From Pycnopodia helianthoides (lineage: Eukaryota; Echinodermata; Asteroidea; Forcipulatida; Asteriidae): a stretch of DNA of 64,000 bases. This document shows positions 1 through 12,098 of this stretch, piece by piece. Location of the stretch: positions 5,843,195-5,907,194 of the forward strand of contig CM063249.1 in assembly GCA_032158295.1 (NCBI GenBank). Reading direction: 5' to 3'. The notes beneath the pieces were generated by a model, which saw nothing but the letters and a program-made list of their open reading frames with translations, was not told where the DNA came from and searched no databases. The translations under genes were made by a program, and so were the position numbers. Each line of letters begins with the position of its first letter. Within the stretch, counting starts at the first letter, position 1.

Positions 1-145
1 TCACTATTTTCTCGTGACCCAGATGGCCGATCGATCTCAAACTTCTACAGGTTTGTCAGTTTATGTATATGGTGGATTACATAAAGTGCTTACACTGCCA
101 GAAACTGTTTTGTTAGCAAAAACCAATTCTGTAATGTTCCTTTAA
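1..145 (+). mobile_element. TTAA MITE family A, 3' part cut by the window edge
   Basis: Matches the last 145 bases of the 385-395 bp family A elements, ending CCAATTCTGTAATGTTCC and TTAA. Confidence 0.85.
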
Positions 146-2313
146 AAGAGGCAATTTATTATCATTATGAAAAACTTTGATTTAAGAACATTTATATGAA
201 ATGAATGTTAAAAAAAATACACCCACAGAGAATCTCGTAAATGGTAACTGACTGCCCTTGCGGAAAAATAAATAAATAATAAAATAAAATAAAATAAAAA
301 TAGTAACAATTACAAATTAAAATATGTACAAAGGGATCACAGAGGACAAAGAAGAACAAAAGCAATGTAACCTCTGTCACACTACATGTTTGTTTGCTGT
401 TTTATTTTAACAGTGAATAGCCTTCTCTTTTAGAAACTGTTTTCCATAAAGGGGACATGTCGTCACGATCAAAGCAGGCGTGTGAATAGGAACTTTCACC
501 CAGTTACTGCATGCGCACGCCCCATAAAATGGGCTAAAACAAAAATGACAGCTCAATCTAAACTCATCCATTCAAAAAGTTAAAAACGTTTGAACTTACC
601 GAAACATTCATGTGTGTTTGTTGCTGTCAGAATGCATGACCCTGTTATGTACAAACAAGTCATAATCGTCACCTTCTTAATAGAAAAAAAGCAAAACACC
701 AACGATAAACACACACAAAAAACAAAAAAAACAAACATGGGCTCGATTTCACAAAGGGATCAGACTGATCGTAACTGCAAATCCATCGCAGTTGCTTAGC
801 AAAGAGTGATGTCACAATACAAATCACTATGGTAATACTGATAACTCATCTTACGATGAATCTTGGTGCTTTGTGAAATCGACCCCTGGAGCCACGTTGA
901 ATTCTACCATTTATGAAAAGGTTCGGTTTGGTGACAATGATTCTGGACTGAATAGATGGCTTGCAATAGACGTCATCGGCCGCCATCTTTGATGAATTGT
1001 GCACGCGTATGAAGAGCTATCATTGGCTGAGAGTCGTGCGTGGCGCGTACACGCGTGCACTTTTTACCATTGTTTTACATCAAAGATGGCTGTCGATGAC
1101 GCGTATTGCACTCCATCTATTGAAAAGAAGACGTCTGATGTGACTTACTGGATTGTTCATCCGAATTATCGGCGCAGTCTGCGAAACCATCGTTAACGTA
1201 TTGGTCAGGTACACCCTCGCCGTTGTAATTCTGATTAGCGCACCCTATTATTATTGTGTAAAGAATGAAGAAGACATTTTTTTTACCTTCCCTTCAATTA
1301 AGTATCATAATAATATATAAAACTTTATAGGGGAGATGGCCTTACTGGACCATCGTCAGAAACAAAAACATATCCATTTATAGCAAAAAAGAGAGGCAAA
1401 GAATAATGGGAAGGTATATCCAGAACAAAAAAAGGGAAAATTATAGCCAATCAAAGTTAGTAGTTTACAAACAGTGGGGGTGGCTAAGAACCAATCAGAG
1501 TAATTAAAAGTAGTGAGGACGAAAGGATGGTCAGTGAAAGGGCGGATTACTGGACCATAAACGTGGTTACTGCATTCTGGGTAATAACAATACGATACAT
1601 TTATTTAGTGCATAATGTAGGAGCATTTATATGCGCAACACAAATATAAAAGCAAACAAAACAATGAAATGAAACTGAAAGAAATAAACCAATTGTTACA
1701 AAAAAATAAAGATTCAAACAAATGAGTCTTTAAAAGTCCCTTAAAAGTCTGAAGAGTGTCAGTTTGACGAATATGAAGGGGTAGGTCAGTCTATAACGAA
1801 GGTGCCATGAACTTGAAGGCTCTTTGACCATTATATAATTTAGTGGAAAAAGGTAATGCATATTATTTATAAAAAAAAAAGTTGTACTTACGGAAACATG
1901 ATGCAGAAGTTCTAAAATCACAGGTAAAAGCTGAAGTAAAAAAAAAAAAAAAAAAAATGAATAAAGAAAGTTAAGACAAGATTTTCATTATGACTGTGAC
2001 TTGTTACAAAATACCCTATAAAACGCCCTCTTCTGAAAACATAATGCCAGAGCCATATATCAATTCTAAAGTTTGTATATCGATAACATTAACAATGCAT
2101 TACAAGCCCATTTTACTGACCCTTGGTGTGATTGTTATCGAAAGCTCACTTCAAAATAATTTTGGGATGTCGAATAACAAATAATATTGAGGCCTAATAA
2201 AATTGAAACCAGCATGTGCATTATTATTTTATGAAATTTAGTTTAATTTTACATGATGATAATCTGTTAATGAAAACTAAACGCTGGTCCGAGTGAAGAC
2301 ATTCCAATGTGAA
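146..2313. other. No gene seen
   Basis: AT-rich DNA with a poly-A run near 1940. A repeated piece with CATCGGCCGCCATCTTTGAT and its inverse lies at 960-1115. Open frames are short and have no family pattern. Confidence 0.5.
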
Positions 2314-2445
2314 TTATTTACATGATTGACTCCCAGCCCTTCCCGCTGAGTTGGATCTTCCTCTGGCTAGCCTTCCACGTCCTTCACCAAGCGTCTTTAG
2401 CTCACGTTTCAGAGGTACGGACGAGGCACTGTTCCTGGCCTCCCC
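2314..2445 (-). CDS. Secreted peptide candidate last exon
   Basis: This is a 43-codon open segment in the same phase as exon 1, between a catag acceptor and a TAA stop. The composition (many Arg, Gly, Ser) matches the end of exon 1. An ATTAAA-like signal occurs about 70 bases downstream on the minus strand. The assignment rests on phase and composition only. Confidence 0.35.
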   Translation of the reverse strand, partial: GEARNSASSVPLKRELKTLGEGRGRLARGRSNSAGRAGSQSCK

Positions 2446-4911
2446 CTATGAATCGAAACATAATAATGAGAATGGGCAATGAATAGAGGTTTTTCAGCTG
2501 ACGTCACTGGCCCCGACTACCGACCGCAACGGCAGCCATCTTGCCGGTCATGGTTACGGTAATGAACTGTGATCTTGCCTCTGCTGGTCGTTGAACAAAA
2601 ACAAAAATAATAATAGTTTTCTTCTTCCTGAGACGAAAACTTTTTTCGTGAATTCTTTTTTTTTCATTTCTCAAAATAAGTGTTTCTGACAGAAACGTTT
2701 CTCAGATTCAAATTTTGGGGGATTCAAACTGAAATATTCGGTTCAATTCTTGTTCAAATGTAACCAACGGGAAGAGATTTGTAGTGACAATTAGTGGTTC
2801 AACTTTGCTGATGTCGAGATCATGATTTATTGTGACCAAGTGGAGGCAAGGCACGGTCTCGTACGAAGTTTCATTTTCCATTTTGGTTGCATAATTACAT
2901 CTGTACACACAATTAATAAAGCAAAACAAATTTCCTGATTGGGGCCAACTAAAGTCACAACAACAGCTATCAAGAATACAATAATAGTGTTAGAGGCTTC
3001 ATTTTACCCCCGTAGCAAAAAGGTTTAACTTCCATAATAATCAAACCAGAAAGATATTTATAAGGCTTCATTTTGCTAGCAAACTTCAAAAATAATACAA
3101 ACAGTAGATAAGACTAGGTAGGGGCAATAAGTGGGGCAATAACAACACATGTAAAGTTAAGAACAGTTTATGTTAATTTACTTATATTTTTTCTTTCTCG
3201 AGTTAACTATTAAAGGAACATTACAGAATTGGTAAGAAAAAAACTTGTAAAAAAAACCACTTTTGATCACAGATTTACATAAAACTTACACGGTCTAATG
3301 ATGATGATAGTAGAAAGACATCCCTTGAAATATTTCTGTCTGAAATGCCATATTTAATGAGAAATGAATAAACTAATTTTCCAATTGGAGTTTATCGCTC
3401 AGTGAGCGTTTTATTCATTTGTTGAATCTATATGATTTCATGCAAATGTGTAATCGTTTTTTTCACTATTTTCTCGTGACCCAGATGGCCGATCGATCTC
3501 AAACTTCTACAGGTTGTCAGTTTATGTATATGGTGGATTGCATAAAGTGCTTACACTGCCAGCAACTGTTTTGATAGCAAAAACCAATTCTGTAATGTTC
3601 CTTTAAATAGTTCACGTAAATTACTCGGCCAAATCATAAGTCAATATATAGCTTTAAAGCACGTGTACAAGTTTGGTAACCAGCATCCTTGCTTTATGTG
3701 ACCCAAAATATGAAATAACAAACCTCAATCGGTCATCGGAATCATAATAAAAAAAGTGGAAGAGATAATGTGTTCACTGTTTTCAAACATCGGGTTTGGG
3801 CTCACAATATCAAAATTGATTGTTTTACATATTTCGGAAAAAATCTAATTTCAGGCAAAACTATTTCAAAACTACTTCCATAATGACCATGTACCTTATA
3901 AGTTTTGTGCAAATCGGTGAAAGTACTTAACCACAGCTATACTGAAGAAACAGCCTGGAAAGTTTAAAGGTATTATACAGGGTTGGTATAGACCCCTTGC
4001 AATACGCGCAGCGTACTCACATGTGTCTATGCTGGGTGTCATTTTGGGTGTCAAAATCGTATACAAACATGCACAAAGGTGAGTTGGTTGAAACCCAAAA
4101 TTACGCGCATTGTTCGGAGGCACGCTCTGTGTTGTGTAAGAAATCAATAGCTTCCCCTTGCATAACGCGAAACGCTACAGGTACGCTGAGGTCACGCGCA
4201 CGTTTTTACGCACAGAGAACAGCCATCGTTCAATGATCTGCCTCCTTTTTGAGAGTGTGACGTCATATGCAATGGGTCTATAGAGCCATGGTAGAGCTGA
4301 CAAAATATCCACATACAGTGTCCATGTTTTGTGTGATTAACCATGGAGGTAGCCTCCATGGATCCATCTTAAACATGGAATATCAAACCTGTGAAAATTT
4401 GGGCTCAACCCATCTATGTGATCAGGAGAAATTCTTGAAAACCATGCAGGCACAGTTTTCAGCATGTAAACACATTGTCCTTAACTTCGGTTTGTAACAA
4501 CCCGATATCAGCGGATGCCTTTTTGGTAAAAAGGTTTTCAGATACTTTTTGTTTTGTCAAACACGACTTCATTTCTCAGGGAAATATTTCACAGGGAAAG
4601 AAATGGTTCTGGTCTGAGCTTTATCCTCAGTAAGCTTTCAGAAAAATTTGAAAAATTATGTTTTTTTTATCCTTACCAATCCTGTATACTGCATTAAAAT
4701 CTTCGTTGTTACATGTATTTTTTTCATATTTGTTGTACGTAACTCAACTGGAAATATAACACGACTGTATACACAGAATCAATTTTACGTGTCATATAAT
4801 TACCTTCGTTCCTGCTGGACGTCCTCGAATGTTTGCCTGCCTCGCGTTAGCTGGGTTTGAATAAACGCAGATCGCCACAGCAAGTGAACACACCAGCGTA
4901 ACAAACCTCAT
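2314..4911 (-). CDS. Small secreted basic peptide or precursor, two-exon model
   Basis: I do not recognise this gene. Exon 1 (4911-4804) starts with a clear signal peptide (MRFVTLVCSLAVAICVYS), runs 36 codons and ends in phase 0 at AAG|gtaatt. A TATAAAAG box lies about 120 bases upstream of the ATG. The candidate exon 2 (2445-2314) follows a catag acceptor, is in phase 0, and encodes 43 residues ending in SQSCK and a TAA stop. The joined product is about 79 residues, rich in Arg, Gly and Ser, with one Lys-Arg pair (PLKREL) that could be a convertase site. It has only two cysteines outside the predicted cleavage region or none paired within a fold I can name. Exon 1 is well supported; exon 2 is tentative because the acceptor is weak and other exons could lie in the 2.4 kb intron. 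A neuropeptide or cationic defence peptide would fit, but no function is shown. Confidence 0.45.
2690..2780 (+). mobile_element. Family B MITE fragment
   Basis: GACAGAAACGTTTCTCAGATTC and TTTGGGGGATT match the middle of the family B copy at 22579; the ends are not recognisable. Confidence 0.55.
3210..3606 (+). mobile_element. TTAA MITE family A
   Basis: Starts TTAAAGGAACATTACAGAAT and ends with its inverted copy and TTAA. Internal landmark is a CGCTCAGTGAGCG palindrome. TTAA flanks suggest a piggyBac-type non-autonomous element; no coding capacity. Confidence 0.88.
4804..4911 (-). CDS. Secreted peptide exon 1 (signal peptide)
   Basis: The exon has an ATG at 4911, a hydrophobic core of about 15 residues, and a likely cleavage after PANA near residue 23. 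It continues with RQANIRGRPAGTK and a GT donor. It sits about 120 bases downstream of a TATA box, so this is very probably a real first coding exon whatever the downstream structure. Confidence 0.7.
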
Positions 4912-5030
4912 CTTTCCTGCACAGATTGCGTAGCAGTCTTTAAAGAACAAAATCTACATTCAACAAACCATCAGGTTTTCAGATTTCAGACCCGACTTCA
5001 GGTTTGAAAGCGATCTCAACAGAACTTCTG

Positions 5031-5038
5031 CTTTTATA
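5031..5038 (-). promoter_or_regulatory. TATA box of the secreted-peptide gene
   Basis: TATAAAAG on the minus strand lies 120 bases upstream of the signal-peptide ATG. It would place transcription start near 5005 and give a 5' UTR of roughly 95 bases. Confidence 0.55.
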
Positions 5039-5139
5039 ACACCATACGCGTGCGCTATAATAACCGAACGTTAATTAGTATTGGATAATTTACGCTCGTT
5101 TGGGCTCTTTGTCTAGTTGGGTGTGCTATTGTCTATCAA

Positions 5140-5850
5140 GGTTCCTCGTTTCATTCATTGTCCGTATAGAGTAACCTTTCCCGGCACGTAGACATATACC
5201 ACTTCGCACCCACACTTCGACAACAAACTTCTTACTCAGGATCCGGAGGCCGATACGGGTGCTATTATACGAGACACGAAGTTTACAATCGAAAATTTAG
5301 ATACGGTTTCAAGTCTGAAGTCTCGGTTATTTTTCCGCATCTGCCACACAAAACGCAAGATTGCCCCCCTTAGATTAATTGGCTATCCCCACGCCCTAAC
5401 TCGCGATCTCAAGGATGATCGAAAGTTAATCCGCAAGAGGGCTCAATTTCAGGCAGTATTAACTATGTAGGTATATACAGAAAACTACCACCACAGACTT
5501 GGAATAAAGTCTACACGAATGTTTTCAATGACGACATTTTATTAAAACAAAACATTTCTTGGTACACCATTGGTTACACCCTTCAGATTTGTGAACATAA
5601 ATGATTGCACAGCAAAACTCACATCTCATAATACTCTATGACGTTTACAAGTCTCTTGACGTAGAACACGAAGGGCAAGTTCGTTTAATATTCATTAATT
5701 GAAATGATTGTATCTTTACACCATCTTATATTATTAATTGGACTAGCCATTGTGTTGTTTATTTGTTTTTGACACACAAATATTTCATCTCAATAGCGAG
5801 GTAATAAAGTGACAGCTTGTTCGGTTTTTAACATGTGAGACTTAAACGGA
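5140..5850 (+). repeat. Dispersed 0.7-kb repeat, copy 1
   Basis: Shares long stretches with 35275-35990 in opposite orientation (for example GACACGAAGTTTACAATCGA, CCACCACAGACTTGGAATAA). Broken open frames occur in both copies; the parent element is not recognised. Confidence 0.75.
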
Positions 5851-6416
5851 AGTAGATTATTGAAATATACAGAGAATTGGGGCTAGTTCACAATTGTTTA
5901 TTATTAGAGCACTGAAACAAAAGTATTTGTTGTTTTAACACAGGGGCGTAGTGGCCCTGAAAAACGGGCGTTAGGGTGTGCCCGTCTCATCCAGGCACAC
6001 AAAGTGTGTTGGCATGCAGTTAACAGAAGGACGTAAACAACAAAAACACTCTTGCTTTGCTGAGTTGTAGAACAAGAGCCACTCCAAAAACTTTAGTCCA
6101 CTTAACGCAACTCTTTGGAACTCCTTGCCTGGTGCATGTTTCCCCCCATCCTAACAATCTAGACTGTTTTAATAGGCATATCAATTCCTACCTTCAGCTC
6201 CCCTGAGTTATTTTCATCTTTAAAGTTTTTTCTTCTTGTAGCCTTTTTACAAAAAGTGGCTTTTAGCCTTGTTTGGGGGCAAACTTGCACAAAAAAATAA
6301 AAATAAATAAAATTGCTCCTGACCAAAAATATGGCATTAATGTTATGCTAGAATTACCCCGAAGACACCTTGTGCCATTTTCATGCAGAAATTAACATTC
6401 CTACAATACGGAGCTC

Positions 6417-6756
6417 TTAAAGGGACAAATTAAAAAAAAACACACCTGAAATGGTAAAAAAAAAAAAAGTAAAAAAAAAAACCCACACAATTATTTCGTT
6501 CCCTCGAAGTTATATTTCGTTCCCTCGAAATATTACAAATTTCGAACGAAATTATTTCATTTCGTTAAATTGAAATAGTGTAACGTTCCCTAGAAATAAC
6601 TTATTTAATTCCCTTAAATAATATTTTGGAGGAATTAAATAATACTTTTATTCCCTCAAAATAATATTTTGGAGGAATTAAATAATATTTTGATGGAACG
6701 AAATATAAAATAAAAAAAAACGATTAACCTTTTCATTTTTAAAAACCTGTCCCTTT
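6417..6756. mobile_element. AT-rich TIR element with TTCGTTCCCTCGAAAT motifs
   Basis: Outer ends TTAAAGGGACA and TGTCCCTTTA. The core is built of short palindromic units such as ATTTCGTTCCCTCGAAAT and a duplicated AATAATATTTTGGAGGAATT. Confidence 0.6.
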
Positions 6757-8159
6757 AGAGGCTTAGTACTCATGCAAGAATAATTGGACTTCATAAATGT
6801 TGGATTATAATTGTTTATGGTTGTCTAGACCCTTAGTATGTATTGTTGTCTTTCATTTTGTTTTCCTAGTCCATGGTCTTTCAGTTTCTGGCATAAAAGT
6901 ATGAAACTTGGCACACAATGTTTTTTTTAACCAATCATGCTCCAACCAATTAAAAAAAACAAAAAAACAACAACACATACTTCGTGTAATAATTTATCGG
7001 ATATTAATTAAAAGCAACAATAGAGCCAATTAGGTATTGACCTTGAGTTACTATAGGACGTGAATACAAAATGTTAGAAATGTTATTGAAACAATTGAAT
7101 GTCGCAAAGTACTAAATGTACTCTCATTTTATTAGAAAGTAAATACTTTGCCTTGTTTATTCCAATAAATGAAATGTTTCAAGGCTTGAAATTCTTAATT
7201 AATTCTCTCAGTTAATTACCTTTGTGCTGTCACCAAGCTAAAATCCCTCTCAGCTTGACCTCGAAATTGGTCGGGCCCTTTAGGATCTGGAATGTGGGTC
7301 AAATCTGACCCGTGATTTTTTTTAGAGTGTACACCCCTTACGCCGAATCTTTATGTGGCATTGCGTGCCAGAGATAGACTTGGTTTCAAGTCTGTGATCC
7401 CCTTTTTTTGGTCTCTACCCGATAGTCCATACATTGGTTGAAATAGCGCCCTCTTTGTGGATTAACCTTCGATCATAGTAGACTTGATGGGAGTCTAATA
7501 CGGGGTATAGTAAAGAATATCGGTGCACATGCAACTACATTCTGACGTTGCTTGGTATTTTTTGAATAATGCAGCTTTTGAATAAAGGAAACATCGATTC
7601 TTGTTTTTATATTCTAGATAAATATATAGCTTAATACTTGGAAGAAAAAGTACTCGACGACTCAATACAAACAATGGATTACACTTTTTTGTTATACATG
7701 TATTATACTATGTATTTTCAATATTCGAAGATCTCTTATTAATTAATAAACTATAGGCCTACATTTTTAATACCATTAAGTACCAAGCGCTATAAAAATG
7801 AGTACAACATCAATATTTCAAAACTGTAACACATTGGTAATAGACATGGCTGAGGCCTATAGGGTTTTCGTGGCCTTCTGGTGGCCATCTCTCTTGCAGC
7901 AATGTAGTTATGTTAATTTCAGTTATCCCGTCCATATTATACACAATGAGGGTCAAGTCATGCAAATCTGAGATCGCGAGTCATTCAAGGGCGTGTGATG
8001 TGATAACCAAGCTACGGCAGGCAATTTGCATTTGTTGTTGATGCAGGATAAACAGCGATCTCAAATTTTTGCTAAACGGTACAACATGTCACAGACAAAA
8101 CGATGCTCCATTTATGTCCATCTTGTTTCATGGTTTCACTCCGAGAGCGTGCGCAGTCA

Positions 8160-8400
8160 AATTTTCGCCTTGGATCGGTCGAGTTGGTCTAAAAAAGCGT
8201 TTGTAACCGTTTGTTGTAAAATGCATATGGTTAGAAAGATAATTAAAAAGTAGAATACAATGATCCACACAAATATGCCTCGAAATTGCATGGTTTCCCT
8301 TGAACGTTGCGAACTAACACGGTCGGCCATTTTGTGGAGTCAAAACTCCATAAAATGGCCGACTGTGTTAGTTCACGATGTAAAAGGAAAATCACGCAAT
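8160..8400 (+). mobile_element. Fold-back repeat with CGGCCATTTTGTGGAGTC palindrome
   Basis: 8274-8400 is a hairpin: GCCTCGAAATTGCATGG ... GGCCATTTT / AAAATGGCC ... CGCAATTTCG. The flank with CTTGGATCGGTCGAGTTGG matches the 13.7 kb copy in reverse. Confidence 0.75.
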
Positions 8401-8792
8401 TTCGAACAAATACTGTACATAATAAATTTGTGCGTTGAGAGTGGCAGTGTGTTGATGTTATTCGTTTTTAAACAGCATTTTCTGTAAATGTTCTGTTTGA
8501 AGATAAACTCTTTTGGGCGAAAAACGGGCGATGCAAGTTCAAGGTGTTGTATCGTGCAAGGGTGGATTTTGAAAAACGGAAGGAGGCGGGCTTTTCAATA
8601 AAAAATGAAAGTGAAAATGAAAATGTATGTTTTGTATGCTTCAATAATCAAAAACCGACGACGAGCAGACACAATGGTGTATTCAGTTAAGGCAAGGTAA
8701 AGTGAAGTTCACGCATTGAGTTAAACCATGAATGTAGAATGGTTGAACGCAAAGAAACAATATAGAATTAATTCCTAGCAAGACACCGTGGC

Positions 8793-9182
8793 TTAAAGGC
8801 AAATTTTTGAACCGTTTGATTGTGTTAATCCTGTATAAATGCAGATATATACAATAAAACTAACCTGTAAAAATATCATTTCAAAAGGTGGTAGTGTTTT
8901 TGAGATATTGCCGAAAATTCGGAGCGGTTAGGTTATGTCCACGCAGAAATAATAACCCTCAATTGGAATAAACAAACTGAGAAACGTTTCTGACAGAAAC
9001 GCTTCTCAGAATCAATTTTTTTCCTGATAAAAACTGATAGATTTTTCCATAACCACATTACTCCAAAGTAAAATGATTCTCAAAATGCTTTATACTATCG
9101 AAAGCTGCTGTACTTCTAACCAAGTAAGTTTGTATTGCCATTAATTTCAAGAGTGATTACCAATCGTATACCTTCCCTTTAA
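8793..9182 (+). mobile_element. TTAA MITE family B
   Basis: TTAAAGGCAAA to CCTTCCCTTTAA. Landmarks shared with other copies: ACCGTTTGATTGTGTTAATC, GAGAAACGTTTCTGACAG and CTGTACTTCTAACCAAGTAA. Confidence 0.8.
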
Positions 9183-9424
9183 CTAAGGGAGGCACAGGGA
9201 GGGGCACGCCCCCCATTCCTCCCCGCGTGTCCCCATTACAAATTTAGACATTTTAGATTAAGAATACCAGAATAAAATGTTACATTTAGTGCACCTTTTG
9301 TGATAATTTAGATGTAAAAAAACACATTTCTGTTTACATTCGATGTATTTGTTTTGTGATAATTTAGATGTATTAAAAAACATTTCTGTTTACACTCGAT
9401 GTAGGCCTGTTTTTGCGTCAGATC

Positions 9425-9805
9425 ATGGTATTGAATGGAATAACAAGAGCACTGAAAGGATTATGATGATAATAATAGTGACAAAATAAAAATCGTACAA
9501 ATCCACAAAAGTGCTCATGGCGCTCATACAAACAATAACATATACGTATACAATAATCCAAATGGAAACTTAGGCCTAAGCTTAATACATGTAGTAAAAA
9601 ATACAGGTTTAAACAAACTATCACTCAGAGACTTGATTGAAAAGATGAGTCTTTAGGTTAAAAAAATAAATTGGGTTAAAGAAGCAGATGATTTTTTACT
9701 TGTGCTCGCAATTTGTTCCATATGCGTGGCGCAGCATGTGAGAAAGTTCGGTCTAGAATGTTTAGATATGGGCTCAGTAAAGAGGTTAGAATTGTAAGAC
9801 CAGAC
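9425..9805 (-). mobile_element. LINE 3' remnant (CR1/RTE-like)
   Basis: The minus frame reads RTFSHAAPRIWNKLRAQVK, then LKTHLF at 9650, the common C-terminal end of CR1/RTE reverse-transcriptase ORFs. A tail with HEHFCGFVRFLFC follows. The 5' part is missing. Confidence 0.65.
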
Positions 9806-10194
9806 TTCACGAGGAGGATGCAAACGGGAAATACAGTTTTAATTGGCAATAAGTGCCCCCTAAAAAAACAAGTTGCACTAATTGTGCCCCCTATGTTACC
9901 CTTAATAGTTTTGTCGCTGCAAGACACACACAAACAACGGGGCATCACTTACTCAATTATAAGAAGCGGCCACAGCTGCAATGTGCTTATTAAAGCAAAC
10001 CAAGAGAGGGCGTTGCACAAATAAAAATGTAATATATTGTGCATTGAGAGCTTACTAAGTAATACACTGGAACTGATTTCCTTTGGGCAAGAAACCCCCT
10101 CAGAGTAAAGACTCTTAGAAGGACACGTCTTCTGATTGGGCACTTTTTGCTAAAAAAGCTTTTGTTATTATGAAATGAATATGGTTGGAAATAT

Positions 10195-10515
10195 GTTTTA
10201 GAGGTGCAGTTTCACAAGATCTATATACACAGAAAAAAATTGCAATCAAGCTGAAACCTTGCATGTGTTCACGGCGGGATGTGTTACATCTACAATTTGA
10301 GGTCACTTCACAATGACGTCATCAAGTGTCACTGATGTCACATTGAAGATGCAGTTTTACAAGATCTATAAGTACAGAAATAAATAGGCATTCAAACTGA
10401 AACCGTACGTGTGTTGATGCCGGGATACGTTACACCCCCCAACAAAAATCGAGGTCCTGTTATAATGACGCCATCGAATGTCACGTGACGTCACCTTAAA
10501 GGTGCAGTTTTGAAA
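10195..10515 (+). repeat. Two-copy tandem repeat of about 150 bp
   Basis: Units begin near 10200, 10348 and 10500 (partial), with TGCAGTTT-ACAAGATCTATA and a conserved TGACGTCATC core. Confidence 0.7.
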
Positions 10516-11836
10516 GGAGGTTGCATGTTTTATTGTGAAACTTTACGCGCATGCGTTCCCGAACACCTAGTGTTTGTCAGGTGGCAAAAAACATTGTGGG
10601 GTTAAACCTACAGTGTAAACACAAACAAGTACAGTTCCTACCTAAAAATCACCCCACAATGCTATCTTGGAATGTCTAACTGGAAATGTTGGTATATTTA
10701 CGTTTCTTTCTAGGCCTTTATAAAAGGAATTCCTTGAAAAACTATATCCGGCTAAACCTTGGAATTCAAACCAATAAGTTATGGATGGTGTCGTGGCAGG
10801 AGGTCTAGTTCCCTGTTTTGTAAACTTTGTTAAAAATAAGTAACCTTGAAGTAGTGGGTGGCGTTCTAAAGACCATGTGCCATTAATCATTACACATTTT
10901 GTTAATTTCTTCAGTTTCTCAAAAGCGCAATGACCTGGGGGAGCCAAAGTCCTTGATATCCTAGACTGGACCATTCCACGAGGGGAATCAGGTTCAAGAA
11001 ATGTGTACTTTCTTTTGAGGGCGGATTTTGTTTTTTTGCAGTCATATGGTTAGTGCAATATATGTGGTGGCCCTGAAAGGACATCACACACTGTAAATAT
11101 CTTTGCAAATATTTGCGACGTCGCAAATATCTCTGCAAATGTTTTGCAGTCGGATAATAATTTAGTGCAATATTCCATGTTACATACAGACCTACCCAGA
11201 TCAAGCCCTCAGATAAGTGGAGCCATCTGTTCTTGTCACTGATTGAAACATAACTAGTTAAACAAAGACAAACAAGGCTCAAATTATCTTAAACAATAGC
11301 AGGGTATGTACAAAAAGTCTCTTGATGTAAATAGTAATTGTAAAATGCACCAATTAAAAAAAAAACATACCTTGGATGGTGTGGCTGTAAATGTTTGAAC
11401 CTTCTATAGCCTGCCCGATATGGGGTAGCACACTATTTTCCTCTTGTATAGAAATACCCCCCCCCCAAAAAAAAACCTCAAAAGAATTCCTGAGATTCCA
11501 AGCACACAATGAAGACGCCATAGGAGGGGGGGGGGTGGTTCCCTCTGCCCCATATCGAGCACCGATTGGAACCTTCGAACGTTGGGATATAGTCTGGGGC
11601 TACCACGGAGCTTTAGTGCACTCCAAGTACTGTTGTTTACAGAATGTGTGTTTGAATCTAGGCTCGGCATGGAGACGATGCTTGCGTCCTCGATCATTAT
11701 TTTTCCCATGACTCATTCCATCTGTTGGTCGTATAGGCTCCTTACACATCGTTGAAAAGAAAGAGATTTGCATGGTGTTTCTGGTTCACAGCAAGCACCT
11801 TTACGAACACTTTCAACATTAAATAATGACTTCGTC

Positions 11837-12098
11837 CTAATTTGTCTGAAATGACGAGACATTACGCTTAAACCAGTAAATAATTCCAATTCTATCCAAA
11901 CCTTGAAGGATAAGTAGCTCGGCACCAATGTCGTGGACCGAACGACGAAAATGTTTATACTTTTTATCATAATAATATTCGGAGTAAACTTGATTGTAGC
12001 CCATTCCGTAGATGCTGACTCTATCACATCCTGAGTGCAGTGCTGTGAGAAGCAAAATGGCGCCAGTTGTTGGTCGGAATGACGTGGTTTTAACCCAA
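11837..12098 (-). CDS. Sialyltransferase last exon, motifs S, III and VS
   Basis: After a tttgcag acceptor the frame reads [43 protein letters not shown] and [20 protein letters not shown] follow, and the stop is at 11837-11839. The H-x4-E histidine is the probable catalytic base by family knowledge. Confidence 0.9.

Larger units (their letters stand above)
5851..11836. other. No host gene seen
   Basis: Intergenic region before the sialyltransferase 3' end, holding the repeats listed separately. The largest frame is 110 codons on minus at 10642-10974; I see no family pattern in it. Confidence 0.5.

Noticed and set aside
9676..9948. 90-codon minus frame as a host gene
   Set aside because: Its end is the typical RTFSHAAPRIWN tail of a CR1/RTE LINE.
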